Source: CAVQGM01 sp963712065
GTDB lineage: Bacteria; Actinomycetota; Acidimicrobiia; Acidimicrobiales; Acidimicrobilacustridaceae
Assembly (NCBI GenBank): GCA_963712065.1
Contig: CAVQGM010000002.1
Span: forward strand, 496,001-560,000
Reading direction: 5' to 3'
Length of the DNA stretch: 64,000 nt
Below, one piece after another: positions 24,730 to 33,049 of the stretch. Below the pieces are notes generated by a model. The model had not been told where the DNA came from and searched no databases. It worked only from the letters and a program-made list of their open reading frames with translations. How positions within the stretch are numbered: position 1 is the first letter of the stretch; every line of letters begins with the position of its first letter. The translations under genes were made by a program, and so were the position numbers.

Positions 24730-25725
24730 ATGACCAAGACGACGAGATCGGTCCTGCTCCTGGGGCTGATCCTGGTTGGCCTCGTCACCTGGAGCCCACC
24801 GAGCTCGGCGCAGGGCGTCGAGTTCGCGGTGCAGCCGTCCGGCCCCGAAGGGCCCGGCGGGCGGGACTACTTCGTCTACACCCTGAGCCCCGGCCAGACG
24901 TTCGGTGACTTCGTGGCGGTTTCCAACTTCGCCGACCAACCGGTCACGTTCCTCCTCTACCCGACCGACGCCTTCAACACCGAGGGCGACGCGGCGTTCG
25001 CCCTGCTGCGCGAGGACGAGCAGCCCGTCGACACGGGCACCTGGATCAACCTCGCCGCCGACCAGTACACGATCGACCCGCAGAGCACGGCGGTGATCCC
25101 CTTCTCCATCACCGTCCCCCCCGACGCCGCCCCCGGTGACCACGCCGGCGCCATCGTCGCCCAGCCCGTACCCACTCCCGGGCAGCCCACCGAGGGGTTC
25201 AGCTTCCAGGTTCGCCAGCGGATCGGCGCCCGGGTGTACACGAGGGTCGACGGCCCGCTCGACCCGTCGCTGCGCATCGACCAGCTCGCCTTCGACTACG
25301 AGCGCCCGGTGAACCCACTCACCGGCGGCGACGGCCTGGTGACCTACCAGGTCTCGAACATCGGCAACGTCCGCCTCGCATCGACCGCCGTGCTCAAGAT
25401 CAAGGGCCCGTTCGGCATCACCGTCAAGGAGCTCCCGGCGCGCGAGCTGCCCGAGCTGCTCCCCGGCAGCGACGTCCTCGTGACCGAGACCGTGAACGAC
25501 ATCCCCCAGCTCGGCCGCCTGACCGCGCAGGTCGACGTCACCGCACAGATCGAGGACGAGCAGACCAGCGCGTCCACGAGCGTCTGGGCGATCCCGTGGC
25601 TGGCCCTGCTCGCGCTCCTATTGGTCATCGGCCTCGTGGTCTGGTACCTCCGGCGGCGTGGCCGCTCCGACCGCGACGCCGCCCCCCCGCCGCCGTCGAC
25701 GCCGAAGGAGGCGGTGTCGGCATGA
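24730..25725 (+). CDS. DUF916/WxLIP-like membrane-anchored surface protein
   Basis: A 331-residue protein. A signal peptide ends near SSA-QG. Residues about 30-140 match the WxL-interacting protein peptidoglycan-binding domain: FAVQPSGPEGPGGRDYFVYTLSPGQTFGDFVAVSN, here described in pieces as FAVQPSGP, YFVYTLSPGQ and DFVAVSNFAD. A second beta-rich domain (LDQLAFDYERP-like, GLVTYQVSNIGNVRLAST) follows, then one transmembrane helix (WLALLALLLVIGLVVWYL) and an Arg-rich cytoplasmic tail. In Firmicutes such proteins bind WxL proteins and peptidoglycan, and the WxL-like protein encoded upstream is the natural partner. It starts a three-gene operon with ATGA overlaps. Confidence 0.75.
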   Translation: MTKTTRSVLLLGLILVGLVTWSPPSSAQGVEFAVQPSGPEGPGGRDYFVYTLSPGQTFGDFVAVSNFADQPVTFLLYPTDAFNTEGDAAFALLREDEQPVDTGTWINLAADQYTIDPQSTAVIPFSITVPPDAAPGDHAGAIVAQPVPTPGQPTEGFSFQVRQRIGARVYTRVDGPLDPSLRIDQLAFDYERPVNPLTGGDGLVTYQVSNIGNVRLASTAVLKIKGPFGITVKELPARELPELLPGSDVLVTETVNDIPQLGRLTAQVDVTAQIEDEQTSASTSVWAIPWLALLALLLVIGLVVWYLRRRGRSDRDAAPPPPSTPKEAVSA

Positions 25726-27068
25726 CCCGCGCCTCCCGCCTCGTCCTGGTCCTCGCGCTGCTCGGCGCCGTGGCGCTCGCGCTGCCGTCCATCGGATCGG
25801 CCCAGGGTGCCGACTCCGCGCCGGTGATCTCGGTCACGTCAGAGACCCTCATCCCGGGCAGCTCGGTGGGGGTCACGGGGAGGAACTGGCCCGCCGGCGC
25901 GCTCGTCAACCTCGAGATCTGCGGCAACGAGGCCCGGAACGGGTCGTCCGACTGCGCCGTCGCCGCCGCCCAGATCGTCGGCTCGACGGCCAGCGGCGAA
26001 CTCACCGGGTTCGTGCTCGTCACCGAGCCCCCGGTCCTCTGCCCCTGTGTGGTGCGGGCCACCTCACAGGCCACCACGGAGGTGGCCACGGCCCCCGTGA
26101 AGATCTCCGGGGTACCCGACGCCCTCCCCGGCGACGCCCCCGGGATCCCGATCATCCGCCGCCAGGTCGAGGTCGTCGGTGCCACCATCCGTGACGAAGG
26201 CGGCTTCGGCGGCTGGTTCGGGCTGGCGCCCGACCGCACGCTCGTGTTCACGCTCAGGAACACCGGTGACGTGGCCGTCAAGGACGCCGAGATCGCCCTC
26301 GCCGTCGGCAAGGGTGACGACCCGACCGGGTTCGTCGAGCCGCCCCCGCTCGGGACGATCGAGGTCGGGCAGCAGGCGACCTACGAGGTGCCGGTCGACA
26401 TCGGTGGGCTGGCCTTCGGTGAGTACAACGTCGTCGGCGACATCACCGGGCTCACCGAGCCGGTCGAGTTCACCGCCTCGACGACGCACTGGCCGTGGGC
26501 GCTCATCCTGATCCCGGTGATCGGCGTCGTCCAGTTCCTGCTCCTTCTCGCCCGCAACCGGATGCGCGACCGGGTGCACGCCACCCAGGTCGCGCTGCCC
26601 GCCCCCGTGCCTGCGGCGCTGCCCGCCCCGGCCGCCGTCATCGACATCACCGATTCGAAGACGCCTGCCGTGGTGGGTCAGAGCACCGGCGCCGTCGTCG
26701 CCGGCGTCGGCGCCAGCGTGCTCATGGACCGGCCATCGGTTCCCGTCGACGCGGCGAAGGTCGAAGGCCTCGACGCGACGATCGCCGAGGAGCTCGGGCT
26801 GGCCCTGGTCAGCGCCTTCGAGGAGCACGGTGATCGTCCGCTGTCCGATCCCGAACTGGTGCAGGTCGCCGCGCAGCTCGCCCACGTGACCGCGGTGCGC
26901 ACCGCCAGGCGCCATGATCTGGACATGACGATGACCCGATCCCTGCTGGTGAGCGTGTTCGCCGAGCTCACCGAACGCCTCCAGGTCGGTGACGACCTCG
27001 GCGAGGCCGTCACCACCATCTCCGAGAACGGCAACGGCGTCCGCCCCGCAGCGGTCCCGACGGCATGA
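25722..27068 (+). CDS. Secreted single-pass membrane protein of the DUF916 operon
   Basis: 448 residues from ATG 25722, which overlaps the previous stop (ATGA) and has AAGGAGG upstream. A signal peptide ends near GSA-QG. The extracellular part has two beta-sandwich-like regions; the second (TLVFTLRNTGDVAVKDAEIALAVG) resembles CARDB/NEW3-type domains. A transmembrane helix (WPWALILIPVIGVVQFLLLLA) is near residue 260. A cytoplasmic helical region of about 160 residues has no known motif. It presumably assembles with the DUF916-like protein at the membrane; function unknown. Confidence 0.65.
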   Translation: MTRASRLVLVLALLGAVALALPSIGSAQGADSAPVISVTSETLIPGSSVGVTGRNWPAGALVNLEICGNEARNGSSDCAVAAAQIVGSTASGELTGFVLVTEPPVLCPCVVRATSQATTEVATAPVKISGVPDALPGDAPGIPIIRRQVEVVGATIRDEGGFGGWFGLAPDRTLVFTLRNTGDVAVKDAEIALAVGKGDDPTGFVEPPPLGTIEVGQQATYEVPVDIGGLAFGEYNVVGDITGLTEPVEFTASTTHWPWALILIPVIGVVQFLLLLARNRMRDRVHATQVALPAPVPAALPAPAAVIDITDSKTPAVVGQSTGAVVAGVGASVLMDRPSVPVDAAKVEGLDATIAEELGLALVSAFEEHGDRPLSDPELVQVAAQLAHVTAVRTARRHDLDMTMTRSLLVSVFAELTERLQVGDDLGEAVTTISENGNGVRPAAVPTA

Positions 27069-27496
27069 CCGCCCCGACGAGAGCTCATGGGGGACGCCGC
27101 GCGCTGGCGGTCCTGTGCCTGCCCTTCCTCCTGATGGTCGTCGGGGCGTGCAGCAGTGACGACGAGTCGTCGGACGAGGCGCCCCTCGAGCAGCCGGCCG
27201 AGCCGAAGGACCTCGACGCCGAGACGTGCACCGCGCTCTACGAGGCCCTCGACACCCTCGAGGGCGTGCCGACCGGCGAGACCGAGGACCTCGCGGCAGC
27301 GCAGGCCCTCGCCACCGTCGAGACCAACCTCGGGGCGTCGGCACCGCTGGAGACGATCAAGGTCGGGGTGCAGCTCATCACCAGCGCGGCGAGCCCCGAG
27401 GACGCAGAGACCACGCGACAGGAGATCGAGCGCACCGGCGGGTTCGCCGATCGGATCGACCAGCTGCGCGCGACCGTCGACGAGAGCTGCGGCTGA
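27065..27496 (+). CDS. Small secreted lipoprotein
   Basis: A 143-residue protein overlapping the previous gene by ATGA. The signal sequence ends with the lipobox VVGAC (Cys at about residue 29), followed by an acidic linker (SSDDESSDEAP) that would keep it at the outer membrane face. The mature part is helical with two cysteines (ETCTAL and DESCG). No family is recognised. As last gene of the DUF916-like operon it may be an accessory of the surface complex. Confidence 0.7.
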   Translation: MTAPTRAHGGRRALAVLCLPFLLMVVGACSSDDESSDEAPLEQPAEPKDLDAETCTALYEALDTLEGVPTGETEDLAAAQALATVETNLGASAPLETIKVGVQLITSAASPEDAETTRQEIERTGGFADRIDQLRATVDESCG

Positions 27497-27513
27497 CCCG
27501 GCCCGGACGCGAC

Positions 27514-27540
27514 ACCGCCGCCGGGCTCACCGGCGGCGGT
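27514..27540. terminator. Hairpin between the lipoprotein gene and tRNA-Ala
   Basis: An 11-bp stem (ACCGCCGCCGG and complement) with a 5-nt loop lies between convergent transcripts and could serve both. Only TT follows on the plus strand. Confidence 0.5.
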
Positions 27541-27544
27541 TCGG

Positions 27545-27617
27545 TGGAGCTAAGGGGAATCGAACCCCTGACCTCTTCCATGCCATGGAAGCGCTCTACC
27601 AACTGAGCTATAGCCCC
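27545..27617 (-). tRNA. tRNA-Ala(GGC)
   Basis: A 73-nt cloverleaf on the minus strand: acceptor GGGGCTA / TAGCTCC, D-arm AGCTCAGTTGGTAGAGC, anticodon stem CTTCC / GGAAG with loop ATGGCAT (anticodon GGC), and T-arm GGGGTTCGAATCCCC. CCA is not encoded. It decodes GCC, expected to be the dominant Ala codon at this GC content. Confidence 0.95.
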
Positions 27618-27712
27618 ATGAGGGTGGCTCACGATACCAGCACGACCCGGGCCGTCGAAATCATCCCCGGCCCCGTCGGCGAAGCCGTTTCAGGGGGTTC
27701 GCGGGCCATCGG

Positions 27713-27718
27713 TACGAT
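27713..27718 (+). promoter_or_regulatory. -10 box of a leaderless leuS promoter
   Basis: TACGAT is followed by six bases and then the GTG start of leuS, leaving no room for an SD. Confidence 0.45.
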
Positions 27719-27724
27719 GCGGGG

Positions 27725-30211
27725 GTGACCGAGCCCGCCGCCGCCGAACCGTACGACGCCCAGGCCGTCGAGGCCCGCTGGCAGGCCTTCTGGCGCGACC
27801 ACGGCACCTACCAGGTCGACAACGACGACCCCCGCCCCCACTGGTACACGCTGTGCATGTACCCGTACCCGAGCGGGGCGGCCCACATGGGCCACGTGCG
27901 CAACTACACCTTCGGCGACCTCATCGTCCGGTACCGCACGATGAACGGCTACGCCGTGCTGTCGCCCATGGGCTTCGACAGCTTCGGGCTGCCGGCCGAG
28001 AACGCCGCCATCCGCACCGGCGTCCACCCGCGCACCTTCACCGACGAGCGCATCGCCGAGCTGCGCGGCTCGATCCAGCGCATCGGTGCCGTCTACGACT
28101 GGCGGCGCGAGCTCACCAGCCACGACCCCGCCTACCTCCGCTGGACGCAGTGGATCTTCCTGCGGTTCCTCGACGCCGGCCTCGCCTACCGCAAGAACGC
28201 CACCGTCAACTGGTGCCCCGGCTGCCACACCGTGCTGGCCAACGAGCAGGTGCTGCCGGACGGCACCTGCGAGCGATCGGGCGACGTGGTCGACAAGCGC
28301 GACCTCGAGCAGTGGTTCTTCAAGATCACCGACTACGCCGACCAGCTGCTCGACGACGTCGACGACCTCGACTGGCCCGACCGGGTCAAGGTCATGCAGC
28401 GCAACTGGATCGGCCGCTCCGAAGGCGCCGAGTTCGACATGGCCGTCACCGACGCCGACGGCAACCCGCAGGCCGACCTGACCGTGCGGGTGTTCACCAC
28501 CCGGCCCGACACCAGCTTCGGGATGACCTACGCGGTCATGGCCCCCGAGCACCCGCTGGTCGACGCCGTGGTCACCGACGACCGCCGAGCCGACATCGAC
28601 GCCTTCGTCGCCCACGCCCGGACCATGACCGACGTCGAGCGCATGTCGGCCGAGGGTTCGGCCGCCAAGAGCGGGGCGTTCACGGGCGCCTACCTGCGCA
28701 ACCCGTTCACCGGCCGACCGGTGCCGCTCTACCTGGCCGACTACGTGCTGATGGGCTACGGCACCGGGGCGATCATGGCCGTGCCCGCCGAGGACCAGCG
28801 CGACTGGGACTTCGCCACCGTGCACGGCCTGCCCGTCGTGCGCACCATCCAACCCCCCGAGGGCTGGGAGGGCGAGGCCTACACCGGCGACGGTGTCCAC
28901 ATCAACAGCGAGTGGCTCGACGGCATGGGCAAGGAAGAGGCCATCGCCGCCAGCATCGACTGGCTCGAGCGCGAGGGCCTCGGCGAGCGCAGGGTCAACT
29001 ACCGCCTCCGCGACTGGTTGGTGAGCCGGCAACGGTTCTGGGGCTGCCCGATCCCCGTCGTCTACTGCCCCGACGACGGCATCGTGGCGGTGCCCGACGA
29101 CCAGCTGCCGGTGCTCGCCCCCGACGACGTCGAGTTCCTGCCCACGGGGGAGTCGCCGCTGCGGCTGCACGAGGAGTTCCTCCACACCACGTGCCCGACC
29201 TGCGGCGGCCCCGCCACCCGCGAGACCGACACCATGGACACCTTCGTCGACTCGTCCTGGTACTTCCTGCGCTTCACCGACCCGTGGAACCGCGAGGTCC
29301 CGTTCGCCGAGCAGGCGGCCGAGGACTGGATGCCGGTCGACCAGTACATCGGCGGGGTCGAGCACGCCATCCTCCACCTGATGTACGCCCGCTTCTTCAC
29401 CAAGGCCCTCGCCGACCTGGGCGTGGCGCCGCGCGAGCTGCGCGAACCCTTCGCCCGTCTGTTCACCCAGGGGATGATCCGCCTCGGTGGCGACAAGATG
29501 TCGAAGTCGAAGGGCAACCTGGTCGCGCCCGAGGAGATCCTCGACCGCGAGGGCGCCGATGCCCTGCGCCTCGCCCACCTGTTCGTCGGCCCGCCCCAGG
29601 ACGACGTCGACTGGGAGGGCGTCGGCATCGAGGGCACCTCCCGGTTCCTCCACCGGCTCTGGCGCCTCGGCACCGGTGCCGCCGTGCCCGGTGGCGCCGT
29701 CGAGCGCGACCCGCTGCCCGTCGACGTCGAGGTCGACAAGGCCACCCACCGCCTCATCGCCCGCGTCACCGACGAGTACGAGCGGTGGTCGTACAACACC
29801 GCCGTCGCCGCCTTCATGGAGTTCACCAACGACCTCTACCGCTACGTGCAGGGCGACGACGGCGCCCGCACCGACACCCTCGGCTTCGCCCTCGACACGC
29901 TGCTGCTGCTGATGGCCCCCATGGCGCCGCACATCACCGCCGAGCTGTGGGCCCGCCGCCACGACGGCGACCACGTGCACGAGCGTCGGTGGCCCGTCGC
30001 CGACCCGGCCAAGCTCACCGTCGACACGGTCACGATGGTCGTGCAGGTCAACGGCAAGGTCCGCGACCGCATCGAGGTCGACGCCGGCATCGACGCCGCC
30101 GAGGCGGAGCGTCTCGCCCTCGCCAGCGAGAAGGTGCGGGCCCACCTCGACGGCGGCGAGCCCCGCAAGGTGATCGCCCGTCCGCCCAGCCTGGTCAACG
30201 TCGTCGTCTGA
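27725..30211 (+). CDS. leuS: Leucyl-tRNA synthetase
   Basis: An 828-residue class I synthetase, full length. The HIGH-type motif is HMGHVRNYTFGD near residue 55, the editing (CP1) domain runs through the middle with TRPDTSFGMTY, and KMSKS appears as DKMSKSKGNLVAPE near residue 595. The anticodon-binding domain and the small C-terminal domain (VNGKVRDRIEVDAG) are present. It charges tRNA-Leu and edits mischarged norvaline or isoleucine. The GTG start is supported by a TACGAT box 6 nt upstream. It is followed by two tandem family A palindromes. Confidence 0.97.
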   Translation: MTEPAAAEPYDAQAVEARWQAFWRDHGTYQVDNDDPRPHWYTLCMYPYPSGAAHMGHVRNYTFGDLIVRYRTMNGYAVLSPMGFDSFGLPAENAAIRTGVHPRTFTDERIAELRGSIQRIGAVYDWRRELTSHDPAYLRWTQWIFLRFLDAGLAYRKNATVNWCPGCHTVLANEQVLPDGTCERSGDVVDKRDLEQWFFKITDYADQLLDDVDDLDWPDRVKVMQRNWIGRSEGAEFDMAVTDADGNPQADLTVRVFTTRPDTSFGMTYAVMAPEHPLVDAVVTDDRRADIDAFVAHARTMTDVERMSAEGSAAKSGAFTGAYLRNPFTGRPVPLYLADYVLMGYGTGAIMAVPAEDQRDWDFATVHGLPVVRTIQPPEGWEGEAYTGDGVHINSEWLDGMGKEEAIAASIDWLEREGLGERRVNYRLRDWLVSRQRFWGCPIPVVYCPDDGIVAVPDDQLPVLAPDDVEFLPTGESPLRLHEEFLHTTCPTCGGPATRETDTMDTFVDSSWYFLRFTDPWNREVPFAEQAAEDWMPVDQYIGGVEHAILHLMYARFFTKALADLGVAPRELREPFARLFTQGMIRLGGDKMSKSKGNLVAPEEILDREGADALRLAHLFVGPPQDDVDWEGVGIEGTSRFLHRLWRLGTGAAVPGGAVERDPLPVDVEVDKATHRLIARVTDEYERWSYNTAVAAFMEFTNDLYRYVQGDDGARTDTLGFALDTLLLLMAPMAPHITAELWARRHDGDHVHERRWPVADPAKLTVDTVTMVVQVNGKVRDRIEVDAGIDAAEAERLALASEKVRAHLDGGEPRKVIARPPSLVNVVV

Positions 30212-30224
30212 CCCCCGCGCCACG

Positions 30225-30279
30225 CCGAACTGGTTGCGGGTTCCGCCGCTCGGAATCGCCAAGACCGCAACCAGTTCGG
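30225..30279. repeat. Dispersed palindromic repeat, family A copy 2
   Basis: Perfect 15-bp arms (CCGAACTGGTTGCGG at 30225-30239 and its complement at 30265-30279) with a 25-nt loop, starting 14 bp after the leuS stop. Same arms as at 1227-1279 and in the next copy. Confidence 0.75.
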
Positions 30280-30288
30280 TGAAGACCG

Positions 30289-30343
30289 CCGAACTGGTTG
30301 CGGAATCGGCCCCTGCCGACCCCCGAAACGGCAACCAGTTCGG
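30289..30343. repeat. Dispersed palindromic repeat, family A copy 3
   Basis: Left arm CCGAACTGGTTGCGG (30289-30303), right arm GCAACCAGTTCGG (30331-30343). Tandem with copy 2, 9 bp apart, and followed by a G run. Confidence 0.75.
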
Positions 30344-30371
30344 GGGGGGTGGGGGGCGAGCGGGCGGTGAA

Positions 30372-30393
30372 GGGGTTACATCGATGTAACCCC
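30372..30393. promoter_or_regulatory. 22-bp perfect palindrome, probable operator of the acyl-AMP ligase gene
   Basis: The half-site GGGGTTACATC is followed at once by its complement (centre between 30382 and 30383), 28 bp before the ATG. Size and symmetry are typical of TetR-family operators in fatty-acid metabolism. No regulator gene is adjacent. Confidence 0.5.
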
Positions 30394-30420
30394 CGTCACA
30401 CGGAGGCGGTCGGACTCGGC

Positions 30421-32073
30421 ATGCCGAGTCTCATCACCCGCATCCAGCAGGCCGCCGCCACCGACGCGTCGATCACGTTCGCGTCCGGGGACACCACCCT
30501 CACCGTGCCGTGGGCCGACCTCCACGGCGACGCCCTCGCCGCCGCCGCCCAGCTCCAGGCCCGCGGCGTGCGTCCCGGCGACCACGTCGCCGTGCTGTCG
30601 CCGACCACCCGGCCGCTCGTCACCACCATCCAGGCCACGTGGCTCACCGGGGCCACCATCGTGCTGCTCCCGCTGCCCATGCGGCTGTCGTCGATCGAGG
30701 AGTTCGTCGCCCAGACCCGGGCCCGGGTGCGCAAGGCCGACATCGACCTGCTCGTGCTCGACCCCGACCTCGCCCCCTACGTCGAGCCCATGCCCGGCGA
30801 CCCGCCCACCGTCGGGCTGACCGAGCTCACCGACGGCTCGGTCGGCGTCGACGGCTGGCGGGCCCCACCCGTCGACCTCGAGCGCCTCGCCATCCTGCAG
30901 TTCACCAGCGGGTCGACCTCCGAGCCGAAGGGCGTGATGCTCCCCGAGCGGGTGCTGCTCGCCAACCTCGACGCCTGCGTCGAGGGCGGCCGGCTGCAGG
31001 GCGACGACGTGTTCTGCTCGTGGCTGCCGCTCTATCACGACATGGGCCTGGTCGGGATGCTGACCATCCCCATGACCATCGGCAAGGGCCTCGTGCTCGG
31101 CGCCCCTCAGGACTTCCTCGGCGCCCCGGGGCGGTGGATGCGCTGGCTGTCCGACTTCCGGGGCACCGTCACCGCCGGCCCCAACTTCTCGTGGGTGCTC
31201 GCCACCCGCGCCCTGCGCCGCATGGACGACGGCGAGCTCGACCTGTCGCCGCTGCGCATCGCCCTCAACGGCGCCGAGCCCGTCGACCCGGCCACGGTGC
31301 GGGCCTTCGTCGCCGAGGCCGCCCGCTTCGCGATGCGCGAGGGCGCCGTGTTCCCGGCGTTCGGCATGGCCGAGCTGGCCATCGGCGGCACCTTCCCCGA
31401 GCCCGGGCGGGGGCTGCGCACCGACCCCGTCGACCGGCGCGTCCTGGAAGCCGAGCGCTACGCCGCCCCCGCCGAGCCCGGTGCCGAGGGCACCCGCGAG
31501 TTCGCCCTGCTGGGCCGTCCCCTCCCCGGCCTCGAGATGCGGGTCGTCGACCCCGCCACCGGCCGGCTGCTCACCGACCGCGAGGTGGGCGAGCTCGAGA
31601 TCAGGGGCACGTCGGTGACGCCCGGCTACTACGAGAACCCGGGGGCCACCGCGGCGGTGTTCCGCGACGGGTGGCTGCGCACCGGTGACCTCGCCTACCT
31701 GCTCGACGGCGAGCTGGTGCTCTGCGGCCGGATCAAGGACGTCATCATCATCGGCGGCCGCAACATCTTCCCCGAGGACGTCGAGCGAGCCGTCGCCGAC
31801 GTCGAGGGCGTCCGCCCCGGCAACGTCATCGCCTTCGGCGTCGAGGGCGACCGCGGCAAGGAGCACATGGTGGTCGTGGCCGAAGCCAAGGACGCCGACC
31901 CCGACGCGGTGCGCCGGCTCGTGCACCACCGGGCCATGGAGGTCGCCGGTGCCCCGCCCCACGACGTGGTGCTGGTGATCCCGGGCACGCTCCCGAAGAC
32001 GTCGAGCGGCAAGCTCCAGCGCAGCCTGTGCCGGACGCAGTACCTCGACGCCGGTCTCCAGGCCCTCGTCTGA
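30421..32073 (+). CDS. Fatty acyl-AMP ligase / acyl-CoA synthetase
   Basis: 550 residues from ATG 30421, an adenylate-forming enzyme. The phosphate-binding loop is LQFTSGSTSEPKGVML near residue 160, followed by LPLYHDMGLVGML, NGAEPVDPATVRAF, GYYENPGATAAVF, the TGD motif (RTGDLAYLLDGEL) and the C-terminal lysine in PKTSSGKLQRS. The YHDMGL and NGAEP blocks are typical of FAAL-type enzymes that pass acyl-adenylates to polyketide synthases. No PKS is nearby, so acyl-CoA synthesis or lipid assembly is equally possible. A 22-bp palindrome upstream suggests repressor control. Confidence 0.85.
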   Translation: MPSLITRIQQAAATDASITFASGDTTLTVPWADLHGDALAAAAQLQARGVRPGDHVAVLSPTTRPLVTTIQATWLTGATIVLLPLPMRLSSIEEFVAQTRARVRKADIDLLVLDPDLAPYVEPMPGDPPTVGLTELTDGSVGVDGWRAPPVDLERLAILQFTSGSTSEPKGVMLPERVLLANLDACVEGGRLQGDDVFCSWLPLYHDMGLVGMLTIPMTIGKGLVLGAPQDFLGAPGRWMRWLSDFRGTVTAGPNFSWVLATRALRRMDDGELDLSPLRIALNGAEPVDPATVRAFVAEAARFAMREGAVFPAFGMAELAIGGTFPEPGRGLRTDPVDRRVLEAERYAAPAEPGAEGTREFALLGRPLPGLEMRVVDPATGRLLTDREVGELEIRGTSVTPGYYENPGATAAVFRDGWLRTGDLAYLLDGELVLCGRIKDVIIIGGRNIFPEDVERAVADVEGVRPGNVIAFGVEGDRGKEHMVVVAEAKDADPDAVRRLVHHRAMEVAGAPPHDVVLVIPGTLPKTSSGKLQRSLCRTQYLDAGLQALV

Positions 32074-32194
32074 GCCCCCTCGATCCGGCTCGGGACCTTC
32101 GGCGGGGAGTCGGGGTCGAACGTCACTTCTCCCGTCGCGGGCGGGGTGGGCGGAATCGAGGTGGAGGAGTCGCCGTTCCCCAAGGCGACGAACC

Positions 32195-33037
32195 ATGAGC
32201 AACCCTTCGCCCCACCCCCACCCCCACCCCCACTTCCACCATCACAGCGACCCCGGTGTCGTCGAGGTCGACGGGTCGCCGAGCGTCATCGGCGCTCCCC
32301 ACGCCCTGTCGATGGTGTACGGGGGTGGTGCGGTCTTCGGCATCGCCTACGGCGCTGGCGTGGCCCACGGCCTCGCCGTTTCGGGGATCCCCGTGAGCAC
32401 CGCCCCCGCGCTCGGCACGTCGGCGGGCTCGTGGGTGGCGGGCATCGTCGCCCTCGGCCTCGACTACGCCGACGTCGAGGCGCTCGACACCCCCTCGGTG
32501 CCGAACCGTCGCACCGGCGTGCTGTACGACATCGCCCGCCAGGCGTTCGGTGACGCCCGCCATCCGCTCGTCGCCGCGTCGGCGGTGGCGGTGCGGTCCC
32601 GCAAGCGGCACATCCTCGACGGCGGCCGCTACCCGCTGGCCGACCTGGTCGCCGCCTCGTCGGCGGTGCCCGGCCTCCTCCCGCCGCACCGGATCGAGGG
32701 CCGGCTCTACGTCGACGGTGGGATGTGGTCGGCCACGTCGATCGACGCCGCCGCCACCGCCGACCACGTCATCGTCATCGCCCCCATCGCCGGCGCGGTC
32801 ATGGGACCGATGGGCCGCACCGCCACCTTCCTGCTCGAACGCGAGCTGCGCACGTGGCGCAAGCGCCATCCCGAGCACCGCATCACGCTCATCCGGCCCA
32901 ACAAGGAGATCGCCCGGTTGGCCGGCCGATCGCCCCTCAGCCTGTTCGACGACGACCGGGCCAGGGACGTGTACCCGCTCGCCTACGAGCAGGGCCTCCG
33001 GTGGGGTGAGCGGCTCCAGACGACCGAGGCGGCCTGA
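32195..33037 (+). CDS. Patatin-like phospholipase with His-rich N-terminus
   Basis: A 280-residue protein. After a 14-residue His-rich tail (PHPHPHPHFHHHSD) comes a patatin domain: the oxyanion loop GGGAVFG near residue 43, the nucleophile elbow GTSAG near residue 75 and the catalytic Asp in VDGGMW near residue 173. The family hydrolyses acyl esters of phospholipids or neutral lipids through a Ser-Asp dyad. Cytoplasmic; no signal peptide. It follows the acyl-AMP ligase gene by 120 bp, and a joint role in fatty-acid turnover is inference. The His-rich tail could bind metal. Confidence 0.85.
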   Translation: MSNPSPHPHPHPHFHHHSDPGVVEVDGSPSVIGAPHALSMVYGGGAVFGIAYGAGVAHGLAVSGIPVSTAPALGTSAGSWVAGIVALGLDYADVEALDTPSVPNRRTGVLYDIARQAFGDARHPLVAASAVAVRSRKRHILDGGRYPLADLVAASSAVPGLLPPHRIEGRLYVDGGMWSATSIDAAATADHVIVIAPIAGAVMGPMGRTATFLLERELRTWRKRHPEHRITLIRPNKEIARLAGRSPLSLFDDDRARDVYPLAYEQGLRWGERLQTTEAA

Positions 33038-33049
33038 CCCTCACCTAGC

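Noticed and set aside
27545..27617. tRNA-Ala as an integration site for a mobile element
   Set aside because: No integrase, no duplicated tRNA 3' end and no composition change in the flanks.
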